From Liolophura sinensis (lineage: Eukaryota; Mollusca; Polyplacophora; Chitonida; Chitonidae), in NCBI RefSeq assembly GCF_032854445.1, contig NC_088295.1, forward strand, positions 83,930,644 through 83,994,643: 64,000 nt of DNA. The letters run 5' to 3'. The position numbers and the translations under genes are program-made. Below, in pieces: positions 1 through 12,300 of the stretch (within the stretch, counting starts at the first letter, position 1; each line of letters starts with the position of its first letter). Below the pieces are notes generated by a model. The model was not told the origin of the DNA. It ran no database searches and worked only from the letters and a program-made list of their open reading frames with translations.

Positions 1-35
1 CGCCTGGCGGTAACGTGTCTTCCTTCTTTCGACAG

Positions 36-63
36 GACATCTGAGGACGAGCGTAAAGCTAAG
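36..63 (+). other. Possible 5' untranslated exon of lectin-like gene A
   Basis: A pyrimidine-rich tract ending in GACAG lies before position 36 and a donor (AAG|gtgaga) follows position 63. The coding exon at 402 begins with its own acceptor, so an upstream untranslated exon is required and this is the nearest candidate. The true transcription start may lie left of the window. Inference from splice consensus only. Confidence 0.4.
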
Positions 64-162
64 GTGAGACCAGGTATAATAACTTTACCGTATCCTCAAT
101 TTGCTTCAGGAAAAATCCAGTACAGGAAAAGAAGTTTTATGTGTAATTATTTCACAGCTTTT

Positions 163-250
163 TGTGTAATAAACCTGAAGTCTTAGCTATTAGTGTAATA
201 AACCTGAAGCCTTAGCTATTAGTGTAATGAACATGAAGCCTTAGCTATTA
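163..250. repeat. Three-copy 29-bp tandem repeat
   Basis: Three head-to-tail copies of a unit reading roughly TGTAATAAACCTGAAGCCTT followed by AGCTATTAG, with a few substitutions in the third copy. It lies in the 5' intron of lectin-like gene A. No coding potential is seen. Confidence 0.85.
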
Positions 251-409
251 TTTACATTAGAAACGTGCGTCTTCATCACATTACTTGAACATATCAAAAG
301 ATTCATTAATTTCTGATGAGGATTAGATTTAACTATATATAACTTAATCCCACTGGTGTAGTATGATTTTTGACAATTTGACGTTTATTTTATATTTTCA
401 GCCCTCGCC

Positions 410-2398
410 ATGTTTCGTCTCGCCCTACTTGTTACCCTTGCTGCTTTAGCAGCTTTGTCCGGTACGTAATCAGTTTATTGAACACAAGACACACTGTATA
501 TATGTATATATATGAAAAGACCTGAAGTGAAGTAAAAGAGATAAGATATAGTACCTGTACATATCATTAGCATTTGTTTCGTACACTCATGATTTCCTCA
601 CTTTGAATTTATTTAACTTTTCCTTCAGAAAACAAAACTGTATTATTGTAAGCTCATGACATCTTTCTTCATCTTTTTCAGTGACTGCGACTCCATGCTT
701 CAGATGTAAGTATGCACCTCTGTCTTAAATCTAAGACATTCATTAACCTATGGAAGCGAATCTCACTCTGTGACATGTCATTATTGGGATATATACGGGA
801 ATAAATCATTGAGCAGACATCCTTGAAAGATTTTCAACGAGGTTTAAATGAGGTTTTGCGTTTATCATTTTGTATTTATTTATTTATTTGATTGGTGTTT
901 TACGCCGTACTCAAGAATATTTCACTTATACGACGGCGGCCAGCATTATGGTGGGAGGAAACCGGGCAGAGCCCGGACGATACCCACGACCATCCGCAGG
1001 TTTCTGACAGACCTTCCCACATTACTTAGATGTGAGCCTTGAGCATACACTACTTCACACTAATTCACATTTTGTGCGCAGAACTTTCGTTACACTGCAT
1101 GAAAAGGCTTAGTCGTATAGCAAAGACTTCCGAGGAATGAATTTCCGTGAACAGTCAGTGTAGTGCGTTGTATATATGCGTACTGAAGGTTAAGTCATGC
1201 AGGCATAACTCTTAATAATAAAACAACAGACACTACACCCAGTCGGTTGAAGTTATACTGCCATCCAAAGATGAACAGCTGGCATTTGGCACATGGTGGC
1301 TAGAAGGAAACGTGAAATACATAAGGTAGAGTGGTATGCAGTATCCAAAAATATACATTTATTATCTATATTTATAAGGTGAAATGCCAGGATTTCCGTA
1401 TGATATCTCACTGACTAAAGTTATATTTGTTATTACACACCCCGACGCCATGACGTCACAAAGAAATATTTTGTTTTATGACCTTCCAATTCAAGCTTTG
1501 CAGAATGACGTCATACTACAAGTTCAGTCAACTTTAACATTTCTTACGTCACACAACAAGACACGACGTCATACAAGATGTCATGTGCGACGTCTTTGCT
1601 AAAAACATTGCTTAAACTTGTTCAAATAGACAAAATCATGATATTGTCAAAATATAAATAATAAATAGAATATTGCACAGGGAAGGTTGAATATCATAAA
1701 TACTTTTCTCGTGAAAGGTGGAAATGATAACCTTCTCCACGCTTCGCGGCTCGTGGGTTATCATTTTCATCTCTCACTCTAAAAATATTTATGACCTGTC
1801 CTCTATATATTCTTAATTACTGGCTAAATTTCATTTTAAGGGTCGGGCCCTGCGTGACACTTGTGACGCTTGTCTTGCATATCATTCTTAAATATGACCC
1901 TTTCATGAATAAGTGACATCGCAAGTTATAAATATGGAAGAGTTTAAGCTACTGGAATGGCGGGGGTGGGGGTGGGGTGAGATATAGTGTATATGTAGTA
2001 TATATCCTGTTTGCACGATTAAAAAGCACTTGTATCAACTCCAAAACTCGACCCAACCTACACTCGACATAGAATTACACCATGCTATATGATGACAGTT
2101 TGTTGATTTTCTTCCAGGCCAAAGCGGTGTGATTGAATCAAAGCGATGCACAACCCGCGCGCTGAAATGTATCAACGAGGATCGGAATTACACTTTTCCT
2201 GAGCCGTTTTTGGAGAGGCCAGCTTTAGTGTCTTCGATCATAGGCTACGAATATAAGGGTGACCGACATGGCCGTATGGTGATAAGGCCGATGGCCGTCA
2301 GGCCAACCCACACCACGGTGAGATTAGGCACCTGGGGAGACACCTACTTTCAGTTCTTGAACATTTCCTTTATTGCCTGTGGACTCATGGATGTCTAA
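410..2398 (+). CDS. Secreted H-type-lectin-like protein, copy A (118 aa)
   Basis: Coding exons are 410-461, 682-705 and 2118-2398; both introns are phase 1 and GT-AG. The start is the first ATG after the acceptor at 400-401. Residues 1 to about 21 form a hydrophobic signal peptide (MFRLALLVTLAALAALS). Next comes a cysteine motif C-x2-C-x9-C-x6-C, then a domain of about 65 residues with a proline-aromatic-rich entry (FPEPFLERPALV), an alternation of short strands, and the end NISFIACG. This pattern fits the H-type lectin fold (snail agglutinin and discoidin C-terminal type), which binds GalNAc-like glycans as trimers. Two N-glycosylation sequons (NYT, NIS) are present. It is the first of three tandem paralogues. 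The aromatic residue that usually precedes I/F-A in this fold is altered (SFIACG), so sugar binding is unproven. Domain assignment is by eye; the gene model is strong because all three paralogues agree. Confidence 0.82.
873..1040 (-). repeat. SINE family A, truncated copy
   Basis: In minus orientation: a TATTTATTTATT poly-A-side tail, then the conserved 3' block (GTACTCAAGAATATTTCACT on the + strand), the GGCGGCCAGCATTATGGTGG block and the CCACGACCATCCGCAGG block. It stops before the tRNA-related head, so it is 5' truncated. It lies in intron 2 of lectin-like gene A. Confidence 0.85.
1451..1595. promoter_or_regulatory. Cluster of CRE-like TGACGTCA motifs
   Basis: Perfect TGACGTCA palindromes occur at 1451-1458 and 1506-1513, with related sites at 1544-1552 (TTACGTCAC), 1563-1572 (ACGACGTCAT) and 1587-1595 (GCGACGTCT). 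TGACGTCA is the established CREB/ATF site. Enhancer activity in this intron is inference. The flank (TGTTATTACAC..CCGACGCCATGA) resembles 21950-21990, so the motifs may belong to a dispersed repeat. Confidence 0.4.
1693..1795. repeat. Fold-back (inverted-repeat) element
   Basis: Left arm 1693-1732 (ATCATAAATACTTTTCTCGT, ending GAAATGATAACC) pairs imperfectly with right arm 1754-1795 (GGTTATCATTTTCATCTC, ending TATTTATGAC). The apex is GC-rich (CACGCTTCGCGGCTCGTG) and itself partly palindromic. Typical of a short non-autonomous fold-back or MITE element. Confidence 0.7.
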
Positions 2399-2696
2399 TC
2401 CATGGAGAATCTGTTCAATCTGTTTTACCACATATTCTACAATCGTCTTATTGCCATCTGTGCTTAGTGTTGCTGAACCTTGTATCACTTAATGGTTACA
2501 TTTACCTAATTAATTATCTGTAACGTTTATTGTTTACCGTGGTTATGGGTACGTCAAACTTTTAAATTTAATCTTATGCTCTCATTAAATCTACAGTTTA
2601 TTATATGTAAATATATATGTTGCCCGTTGCTGCATGAAAGAGTTGACCAATGTACGATGTATCTGATTATGAAATTACACTGTTGACAAAGAATTA

Positions 2697-2702
2697 AATA
2701 AA
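2697..2702 (+). terminator. Polyadenylation signal of lectin-like gene A
   Basis: AATAAA about 300 bases after the stop codon of copy A, in an AT-rich 3' untranslated region. It is the first canonical hexamer downstream of the gene. Confidence 0.6.
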
Positions 2703-3374
2703 CGCATTTGTTGATGTGGAATTCCATACGTTTTGTTATATTCGGTATTTCTTAATATTTGACAGTTTTGATAAGTCTTCATTATAATATTTGGTAATGT
2801 TTGTTAATGGGCGTGTCAGTTGTCACTTTGCACGGATTCTGGTTAGCTGCGGTTTGTGAGATGCCAGGCATGGCGTAGGGTTTCTTCGGTGCAGAACTCT
2901 GCTTCCCCAATACGTTAAACCTGGTCACTGAAATGTTAGATAACTAAAATAGTCTTGAGTATATGCGCAAACCATCAATCTGACAAATGATTAGATCCTC
3001 TCAGTGATCATGTGAATACCGCAGTTTTGAATATGACGAAAATAGTAGTAGTTCGTCTGCGGTCATTATATGATAGACAGTTAATATCACATAATTTGCA
3101 TCCACAGTAGAGTCTGTGCATAATACATGTATAGCTTCAGGCTTGAGACTGAATGTTCAGGAATGAAACTGCATGCTGCAAGTTGTACAGTTAGAGCATG
3201 CAACTTCCATAAATCTTCACAATTTGGACAGGCATATGTTTTCACAAAACGTCGATAGAGTATACAATTATAAACCCAATGTGATTCTTGGCGTAACAAG
3301 ATCGGCGATCACATCAAAATACCAATACCATGCACGATGCAAAAGATCGCGTCCAGCAATTCAGTTTTCTCATC

Positions 3375-4115
3375 ATCTGTCTTTATTTAATTATTTATTT
3401 GATAGGTATTTTATAGCGTACCTGTTCTCGCTTATACTTCACTTATATGTCGACGGCCAGGATAAATGTGACAGTAAACCCATGCTCAGAGGTAAGCAGC
3501 ATGAGCATGAATTATTTAGGTGCTAACCACTCGTTTATAGACAAAGCTAATGAAGAGGCTGATGTGTACAAGTATCATACTGTTTGCATTCCCTGGAGAA
3601 TAACGCATAAACCCTGGTATGCGGCTAGTTTCATGGGTGGAGGAAACCGGATTGCACAGGCTAAACCACCGACCTCTGACAGGGTACAGACGAACTTTTC
3701 CACGTGCATGTAACGTACTGATTTGCAAACGTCCCCACCAGTGCCGTCAACAACTTATTGTCACCAAATAACAATGACCAGTTCGACACTTAAAAATCTA
3801 AGACCATTGAATAGACGGCACGAGAATCGAGCACTTTACACCGCTAAGCCACGTCTAGCTCCTTTTAACGAACATATTATAGTACAAGAACATTATCTGT
3901 CGATAAGGTGCCACGTGCACCTCATATGGTTCAACTCCTCCTACGGGGAATCAATATCGTGGCGATGTTTGATTGATGTTTAACGTCGTGATCAAACGTT
4001 TTTCACTTATATGCTGACGGCACGGTTTATAGGTGGAAGAAACCAATGTGCCCGGAATATAACGCCCACCTTAACGCCAGTTAGCCGACAAACTTGAGAT
4101 TGTTCTGACTCAAAC
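3375..4115 (-). repeat. Cluster of decayed SINE fragments
   Basis: Three degraded family-A-like pieces: 3384-3480 (TTTATTTGAT..CTTATATGTCGACGGCCAGG), 3600-3690 (TGGGTGGAGGAAACCGG) and 3965-4115 (ATTGATGTTTAACGTCG..GGTGGAAGAAACC). The stretch 3805-3860 reverse-complements to a tRNA-like head (GTGGCTTAGCGGTGTAAAG). All are diverged from the intact copies, so they are older insertions. Confidence 0.55.
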
Positions 4116-4328
4116 TATACAATGGAAACACCTGTCGTTAACCCTGCTGCCAATTTCAGAATGCTTCGTCAATCTCTCTGTAACTGTTCTTGTGAATAAT
4201 TTAGGTATTTTTATAAAAATGGATGAATCGCATATTTTGTGTGGTTACCTTGGTAGCTGAGAGCACGTGACCTTATGTTATTTGGTAAACGTGCGACTGG
4301 AGATGTATAACACTTTACCGCCATCATT

Positions 4329-4880
4329 GTGAACATGACTTGACCGCCATTATGGTGAACATGACTTGACCCCCATTATGCTGAACATGAACTGACCGGC
4401 ATTATGCTGAACATGACCTGACGGCCGCCATGGTGAACATGACTTGACCTCCATTATGGTGAACATGACTTGACGGCCGCCATGGTGAACATGACTTGAC
4501 CGCCATTATGGTGAACATGACTTGACGGGCACCATGGTGAACATGACTTGACGGTCATCATGGTGAACATGACTTGACCTCCATCGTGGTGAACATGACT
4601 TGACCACCATCATGGTGAACATGACTTGACCGCCATTGTGGTGAACATGACTTGACCACCATCATGGTGAACATGACTTGACGGGCACCATGGTGAACAT
4701 GACTTGACGGTCATCATGGTGAACATGACTTGACCCCCATCGTGGTGAACATGACTTGACCACCATCATGGTGAACATGACTTGACGGGCACCATGGTGA
4801 ACATGACTTGACGGTCATTATGGTGAACATGACTTGACCTCCATCGTGGTGAACATGAATTGACCACCATTATGGTGAGC
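4329..4880. repeat. 26-bp minisatellite, about 21 copies
   Basis: Head-to-tail units of 26 bases built on GTGAACATGACTTGAC plus a variable 10-base segment ending CATNATG. The 16-base half is nearly invariant, while the other half varies (CGCCATTATG, GGGCACCATG, CCACCATCATG-like). Intergenic, between lectin-like genes A and B. No protein-coding sense is apparent. Confidence 0.95.
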
Positions 4881-6132
4881 ATGAAGACAAATCTGATTAA
4901 TAAACATGCACTCCTGACATCGATTACTATTTTAAGTGTATAGCTTTGAAACCAAATACAAGTCTTGATACGATTCAGTTTATTTCAGTTAATTCCTGAA
5001 GATCATATTTGAAGTGGAAGGTACAAGCTCATATACACGTTATACATATCTAAGGTTTTTATGTGCGATGTATTTCATTCGGCGTAATGTTTTAAATGAG
5101 GTCACAATCCTTACAGGGTGAAATGTTTAAATAGACCTCTTGTGACAAGGTAGTCGGTTAAAGTTATTAAATAACAGGCATAACCAATGAGACACAGACT
5201 ACTATTCATTATAACCATCCAGCTATATGCTGGGTCTATACTTTGCCTTATATTAATTACCTGCATGTATGTAAGATTTTGCAGTTGCACATGTGAAACA
5301 ATGTTTTCAAATAATATCAGAGCTATATTGTATATATATAAATTAGTCCACGACTTTTTAAAAAATATAAAATAAACCGTTGAAGATTTCCAAATTGTAT
5401 TCATTGCTTGAAGTGTAAAAACCAATATATGCTTTCCACAAAAACCGCTATTATGTGAAGACTATTTGTATTTAATAGTGTTTTCAGTTTTTATACAGTA
5501 CAAATCGCAGATTAAATGTGACCTAAACGCATAAATGGCCAATGTGTCGTCAATCCCCAACCATTTATTCTTTTATTACAAAGTAGCACATGGGACGTTG
5601 AATCGAACTGATCAGTTAATTACTGCCTCAGTTAATAGCCTTAAATTAATAAAAAGACAATTGCTTGAACTAACATGATACCTTGGAATTATTTACAACA
5701 CCCTAGAACATATTTTATTAGGATGGAAATCCCCCAAACTTAAAAGGTCTTAAAATAGCTATGAAAGGAAAAGTATGAGCAACACCCTAGAACTCAATTT
5801 TTCACACAGAAATTGTATTCCAGATTTGTTTGCAAATTTGTAAAAAAGAAAATACGCTTCATTACCTCAAAACGGTGGGACTATCATCTAAGGAGGCAAT
5901 ATAAATATTGCTATTAAATTTTGGTTATAAACAAAATTGAGGTCTCACATACACCACCTAAATGGCTATGATTTATGCATTGAGAAACCCTATCTCATGT
6001 GTTCTTGTTATCACCATCACTACTCCTGGATGATCACTGACAGGTATATAGGCAACTGTAAGTATATACTCTAATGTGATTTATTAAACTGAATTAATTG
6101 TAAGTAATCTGATATGCCTGACCACAACCTAA

Positions 6133-6345
6133 TTTATTTATTTATTTATATATTCATTTAATTGGACAAGTGATTAATGCCAGCAGGGATATATATGAGT
6201 ATAAAGGGGACACCAGACGCGCGTGTGATACCAACGCGCCTCACTGGGTACCATGCATGACAAACCCCCTGACATAAAGTCGCAGATGGATTCAAAACCG
6301 CGGGCACATTGGTTAAGGAACTAGCGTGCCTCTGGCCATTAAGCC
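6133..6345 (-). repeat. tRNA-derived SINE-like element
   Basis: The reverse strand shows a tRNA-like head with box A-like TGGCTTAATGGCCAGAGG and box B-like GCGGTTTTGAATCC near the right end, and the left end is a TTTATTTATTTATT tail. The middle does not match family A closely. Probably an old or separate SINE. Confidence 0.5.
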
Positions 6346-6804
6346 ATTAGAATATTTGGGTAGCGAGGGCCTCATTCAACAAAAACAAGGATAACATGTC
6401 TGTCTTTTATTGAGGGGATAGTGACATTTCACATCGTGTTTCCTCATATATAGGTGTCACTGTGGTGGGTGAAGCCAAATGTTAAGTGACCTCAGATTTA
6501 AATCGCATGATCCAGACATAGTATAGGCATTGAATTTGACGCTGTTTATAAGGTACAGTGCATTACTGGCATCCTATAGCAGAATTTGTGTTCTACAAAT
6601 CAAGAGAAATGTATACGAGATGGTTGTAAACACTTGAAAGAAAATACATATGGAAGAATTGCAGAAGTTTTGCGATTCCAATGGGAACGGAAGACTGGGG
6701 CTAGACTACAGTGCAACACTAAAACACAGCAAAAAACGAAAGGCGCTACCGCCGTATTCCTAGAGACAGTTCTCGTCTACCTGGTATATACAGTAGAAGC
6801 CGAC

Positions 6805-6900
6805 GCAGCGAAACTTGGATTCGAACTCACATCCTCCATAACAAATGACATGACTGTGGCAGCGGGCCAGTGCTTTAACCGTTTCGTCGAGCGAGGACAC
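6805..6900 (-). repeat. tRNA-derived sequence with intact B box
   Basis: On the minus strand, GAGTTCGAATCC matches the RNA polymerase III B box, with ACGAAACGGTTAAAGCACTGG upstream in the box A region. No clean acceptor and D-stem arrangement could be drawn, so this is called a SINE head, not a functional tRNA gene. Confidence 0.45.
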
Positions 6901-8215
6901 TTTGTATACATTTCAGTCATCAATCCTAAAACAGTTCAAACCCATATTAAGGTAATACACCTTCATGACCAACAAACTGAAGAAAAAACTCCCAGTGTGT
7001 TTTATATATAAACTGCCATTGCTTTGTGACGTCCATTCCTGAATCCCAGACTGTTTACATGTAACAGCTATATCCCAAATATATACGTTTCCAGACCTGC
7101 AGAAGTTCATCAGCAATCAATATGTCTAGATGACACAGCGGTCACATCGCAGATATGACAAAGGTATTGTTGTTGTTCATGCATTTCTCTTAACATAATA
7201 CAGATCTAACCATTTACGACGTGTTTATGTGCCTTATTCGGAATATCGTGAAACTGGGGCAAAGTGGTTTGTGGAATGAGCACAAAGATAAGGTTTCGAT
7301 CCAGTTGTCAACTATGCAGAGCTATATTGTGTAACCAGACGTCATAGGTGTAAAGAGGTCATTGCTATTGATAGATTTCTTACACGATCTGTTAACACCG
7401 TTTCTCTGTTATGATCAAACACATAAAGTGTATAGAGATAGATCAAGATCAAAGGAGGTTGAGTGGTGGGGTGAGTGTGCGTTTGGGAACTCGTGGTACA
7501 CACAGGATCTTGGAAGTTCGGTAAATGTTTTTCATCGATGTGTCAAGAAATTACTGAAAGAAAAGTTTAAAGATCGCAAACCTTAATGCTACTGAGAACA
7601 AAATGCATTTCTTTTTACCTGTGTTAGTTCAATGATGCAATGATCAATAATCAGACACAGGATGATTTACCTCCATAGTTAAACAAGCAGTTTGCATACA
7701 GATTCACCTTTTAATAAGCTTACTATTCTTCAGTTATATTACGTGAACCTTTTTTCTCAAACTCAGCAGTAAAACAAATCTGTAGAAAGTTGACCTTTCT
7801 GTGCAATGACAATGGATAGCGTGATCCCACTGAACACCTTCGCCACGCCGAGCAATTATAATAGTCAATGTATAAATTTTAGTAAATAAAACAGACAAAA
7901 GAATAATTTACATTGGGGCAGCTTGTCGATTAGCCTCGGCATACCTGTCTTAAGAGTAAGTACAACGTGGATAACGATTTGTCCCACAATATATGGTATT
8001 TACGTATTCCTGCCTTCGGAGAGGACAATGGCGTAGGGCTTGCTGAATAACAACGGACTCCCCACCCTGACACCCGTCTTTTGTCCCCCACCCACAGGTG
8101 TGTATGTTTCTCTCGTCTCATTGAAAAATGATGATCACAAGGGAGTGGTTGACTTGCACTCTTAATTGATTGGAGAACTTTGGCAGATGAATTTAAAACA
8201 AGCCTAACCCTTACT

Positions 8216-8376
8216 CTGTAAAACTACATCTGATTGGCTGATGTACACGCCCACGTGACTTGAAAGATTCTGAACTGGTGAGAGAATCGGTATACACCAT
8301 CTCTTTCCAGATCGGGATATCTTGATAAAGCACACCAGCACGGTGACCTCAGTCCGATAAATTGCAGTGTCCTCAG
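8216..8376 (+). promoter_or_regulatory. Putative promoter and untranslated first exon of lectin-like gene B
   Basis: A strong donor (CCTCAG|gtaagt) sits at 8376/8377, and the coding exon at 9321 starts with an acceptor, so this is the likely upstream untranslated exon. Upstream are GATTGGCTG (inverted CCAAT) near 8232 and an E-box (CACGTGAC) near 8251. The exact transcription start is not visible. Confidence 0.4.
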
Positions 8377-9345
8377 GTAAGTTTGTTTGTATAAATGAAG
8401 TCGTCATCAAAAACAATAATGTTGATTTATAATAATGAACGCCATTCTGATTTTAAGTTTTTTAAAAATTTTCAGCATAAATTCAGTTTTACTAAGTGTA
8501 CCACTAGCCTTTCATTTGACGAAGCGGCGCGTGTAACTGTTCCAGAAGATTTTCATCTCACCGACTAATTCACTTTGAAGATACGTTCTTCAATCTCTCC
8601 TCACAACAAGTCCCAGTTTGTCGGGGTGGTGGCAGTGAACAATGTCATCCGATACACACCCAGGCCACCTAAAGATATATACATACATATATATCTCGGT
8701 TTTCCGGCTCGCAGTTCTACGTGCCCTTTTCCTTGTGATCCTACGACTGACGAGAGACCGCCAAGGAAACATCTGAAGTAGAATTAAAAGTAAGATTCCT
8801 TTCGTCTGCCTCCGCAAAGAACAGGCCCCAAGATCTCGCGCATTTGTCCAGTGAGGAATTCCAAGCTTCTCATACTTACGACAAAAAAATCAAGAGTTTT
8901 TGTTGCAAAGAAAATTGAAAGACTTTGTGCGTTACTGTCCAAGGACTCATATACTCAAATGGTTATAACTAACTACCGTTATGCGTGTTTAGGTTGCTGC
9001 GAATGTGCATCGTGAGACAAACTGGGGCCTGTTTTTGAGGAGATTCTACTATTCATTGCAACGATAAAAAATTATTTAATTTTTGTTTCACCTCTAGCAG
9101 TATGCTTTTTTTTCTTATTTCGCGGGTTCTATATTTTGTCTAAAATGAGAATACCATATAAATATACTATCAAATACTGCAGTAATATTAATTATTAAAT
9201 TATGAAGTTTTTATAAGTTACAAGCACAAATACCAGAAAAAAATAAATAGTTTAAAATATTTTAAGTAAATAATAATATTTTATTACTCAAAACACTGTA
9301 CTTTTATTTCTTGTTGCCAGGAATTCCAGTTTTCAAGGAAAGGTC

Positions 9346-12300
9346 ATGGCGTCTGTGTCGATTGGCAGCTTGTCTGCGCTGGCTCTGGTTCTCATCATTG
9401 TTTGCGCCTGGACCGGTAAGTATTTATGAGATACCTATGGCCGTTATCAACGCAAATTTCTATGTACTGACACAGCCGATATACCATTTCAACACACACA
9501 TGTATAGTCCTCAGTGCCATCTGTATTACATTCTGAATTATTAGAAAATGTCTGTCAACATGGCCAGCGGGCAAAAACGACTTGAAAATAGCGGTTTACC
9601 GCCATGGATGTTTAATTATGCCACACAGTGGCCAAAGCCAATATACATGTACGTGTGTATTTATTATGTACAGCTGTTGTGCGAAAACCCTTTCAGTAGT
9701 TTTTACAGGAATGTTTTTCTTGTCTAATTGATGATATTATCTAGATGACATTTCATTGTGGGTCTTCAATACGAAAACGTCATATCTACAATAGATTTAG
9801 ATAATAGATTTAGACAACTCTTCCTAGGGACGGATTGTTGTGTTAGATGATTTCTCTGTATAACTATACTTACATGTCTCTTCGTCTTTTCGTTTTCAGC
9901 TCCAGCGAATGCAAACTATTGTTTCCCAATGAGATGTAAGTACAAAGTAATATATTCACGCGAAGTCATCCTATCTGGGATATATCAGGTTCAGAGACGT
10001 TCATAACGCTCTTCTATCGGTCTCACTGGTCCTATTCATGCTCATATTCCCGCCTCATACGCCACGCTTAATCCCATGTTTCTGTCACATACGCCACGCT
10101 TAATCCCATGTTCCTATCATATATGTTACGCTTAATCCCATGTTTCTGTCACGTACATCACGTTTAATCCCATGTTCCTGTCAGATATGTTACGTTCAAT
10201 TAGATGTTCCCGTCTCGCGCGTCACGTTCCATCCTCCAATTCTGTTTCATGTGTCACGTTCAATCCCATGGTTTTGTCTCATGCGTCACGTTCAATCCTA
10301 TGTTTCGGTCTCATGCGTCACGTCCAATCACATGTTCCCGTCTCATGCGTCACGTTCAATCCCATGTTCCCGTCTCATATGCCACGTTAGTTCCATGTTC
10401 CAGTCACATGCGTGTGCTAACGCAGCACAATAACCCAAAAGCCTTTCACCTATGCGATCGCTATGAGTTGTAAGTACAGCTCATGCTGGCTTCCTCTCCG
10501 GCCGTACTTCGATAGGTCTGCCATGCAGAAACTTGCGGATAGTCGTGCGTTTCCCCCAGTCTTAGTCCCAGGTTCTTGTCTAATACATCACGTTTACTCT
10601 AATGTTCCTGTCTCAAACGTCGCATTTACTCTCATGTTCCTGTCTCAAACGTCGCATTTACTCTCATGTTCCTGTCTCAAACGTCGCATTTACTCTCATG
10701 TTCCTGTCTCAAACGTCGCATTTACTCTCATGTTCCGGTCTCAAACGCCGCATTTACTCTCATCTTCCTGTCTCAAATGTCACGTTTAATCTCATTTTCC
10801 CGTCTCACACTTCACGCTTATTATCACTCTCGTGTTTTTGTCTTGTAGATCGTTTACTCTCATGATCTTGCCTTATACTTTACATATACTGTCTCAAACT
10901 TCACGTTTACTCCCGTCCTATTGTCCATACTTTGATCACTTTTGCTCTCTAACTCTTGTCATATACTTCACTTTTACTTCCATGATCCTGTCTTATCCTT
11001 TATTCGGATTTTCTTGCCTTATGCTTCCCGTTTACCCCATGTTCTTGCCTTATGCTTCCCGTTTACTCCCATGTTCTTGCCTTATGCTTCCCGTTTACCC
11101 CATGTTCTTGCCTTATGCTTCCCGTTTACTCCCATGTTCTTGTACCCACTTCATGTTTTTTCCCATGTTCTTTTGCCATATTTCACGTTTACTTGCATGC
11201 TCTAACCTCTTGCCTTCTGCGCCTACCTCCATCTTTTGTCGATCTTGCACTACTCACTTTGTCTTAGTTGCTCGTAACGTTGAGTGGGCTTCGTACAAGT
11301 GGACCCTACTAGCTAGCAAAATTCCCTTTAATCAGTGATACGTAACAACATAAGTTCTACACATAGATATGTCGACAGTTCATATTCTGGCAAGGAAAAT
11401 GAAGTTAGAACACTTTTTTAAATTCATAATGTTGAACTGCATAAGTTCGGTTTTGACGGCAAAAACTCATGGGTGACGTCATATTTAAAAAAAAAACCAT
11501 CGGAATGCTGCATAGTTACCGAAACTGCTGTAGAGTTTACTGTAAACATTATTTCTGACGCTGGCATATTTGAAATTGTTTACATGGTTTAGTACAATAT
11601 AACATTAGTAAATGAATTATGGTTTTAGAGTTAGATGTTAGGAAATTCTCTTATGAAAACAATGCAGTCTGTTCGCAAAGACAGTAGTCTAGGGTGTGTT
11701 AACCGCTTTTTAACCCAGTTTATTCTAACCGCATGTTGTAACAACCGTTGTGAAACAAATTACTCTCCACGCCCAATTGTCCAGCATGCCGTTTGCTTTT
11801 CAACAATCATGACGTCACCCGAAGCAATGGGTTCTTGGCATTATGCATAAGAAAAAAAAGCGTTTTGACTGCATTTTCTTTGTACCAATATGGGCGTCCA
11901 ACATAGCTTTTGGTGTCAGGTGTCAATAACGAAATGTAATTTGGTATCGAGTGTGGCTGATTTTACAGATATCTGAATATAGGCAAAGGGCTAAAAGAAA
12001 CATATTATCACAGTCAAAAATCACGTTTCCTTTACTCTCATGTTGAGGTATACATCACATTTATTGTTATGCACAGGTCTTATTCATCACATTTACTTCT
12101 ATGCATGGAGGGGGGGGGGGGGGTCTGGGGGTGAAGGCTTTTATTTGTCTGTCCACCTGTCTGTGTTTGTGACTTTTCTATCGGTAGGGTGCATGGGTCA
12201 TGGGTCTGATGTACCTTTGTTTTTTTTTTCTGCAGTCTTTTCTGCATTAATGTTTTTGGCAGTAATTAATTGTATAGAAATCATCCTGCACAAAGCACCT

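Larger units (their letters stand above)
2703..8215. other. Spacer between lectin-like genes A and B
   Basis: No gene could be supported here. Open frames of 60-140 codons (for example 6586-7011 and 7362-7586) have no recognisable domain, no signal peptide and no plausible splice partners, and several overlap repeats. The identified contents are SINE remnants, one minisatellite and tRNA-derived fragments, listed separately. Confidence 0.6.

Noticed and set aside
4329-4880. Regularly spaced repeats resembling a CRISPR array.
   Set aside because: The spacers are not unique, the genome is eukaryotic, and the unit is a plain minisatellite.
6586-7011. A 141-codon + strand open frame.
   Set aside because: It overlaps an antisense tRNA-derived SINE head (6805-6900) and has no recognisable domain or splice support.
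10140-11338. Overlapping + strand open frames rich in Ser, His and Arg.
   Set aside because: They follow the 32-bp minisatellite in three frames at once and contain no domain, so they are periodicity artefacts.
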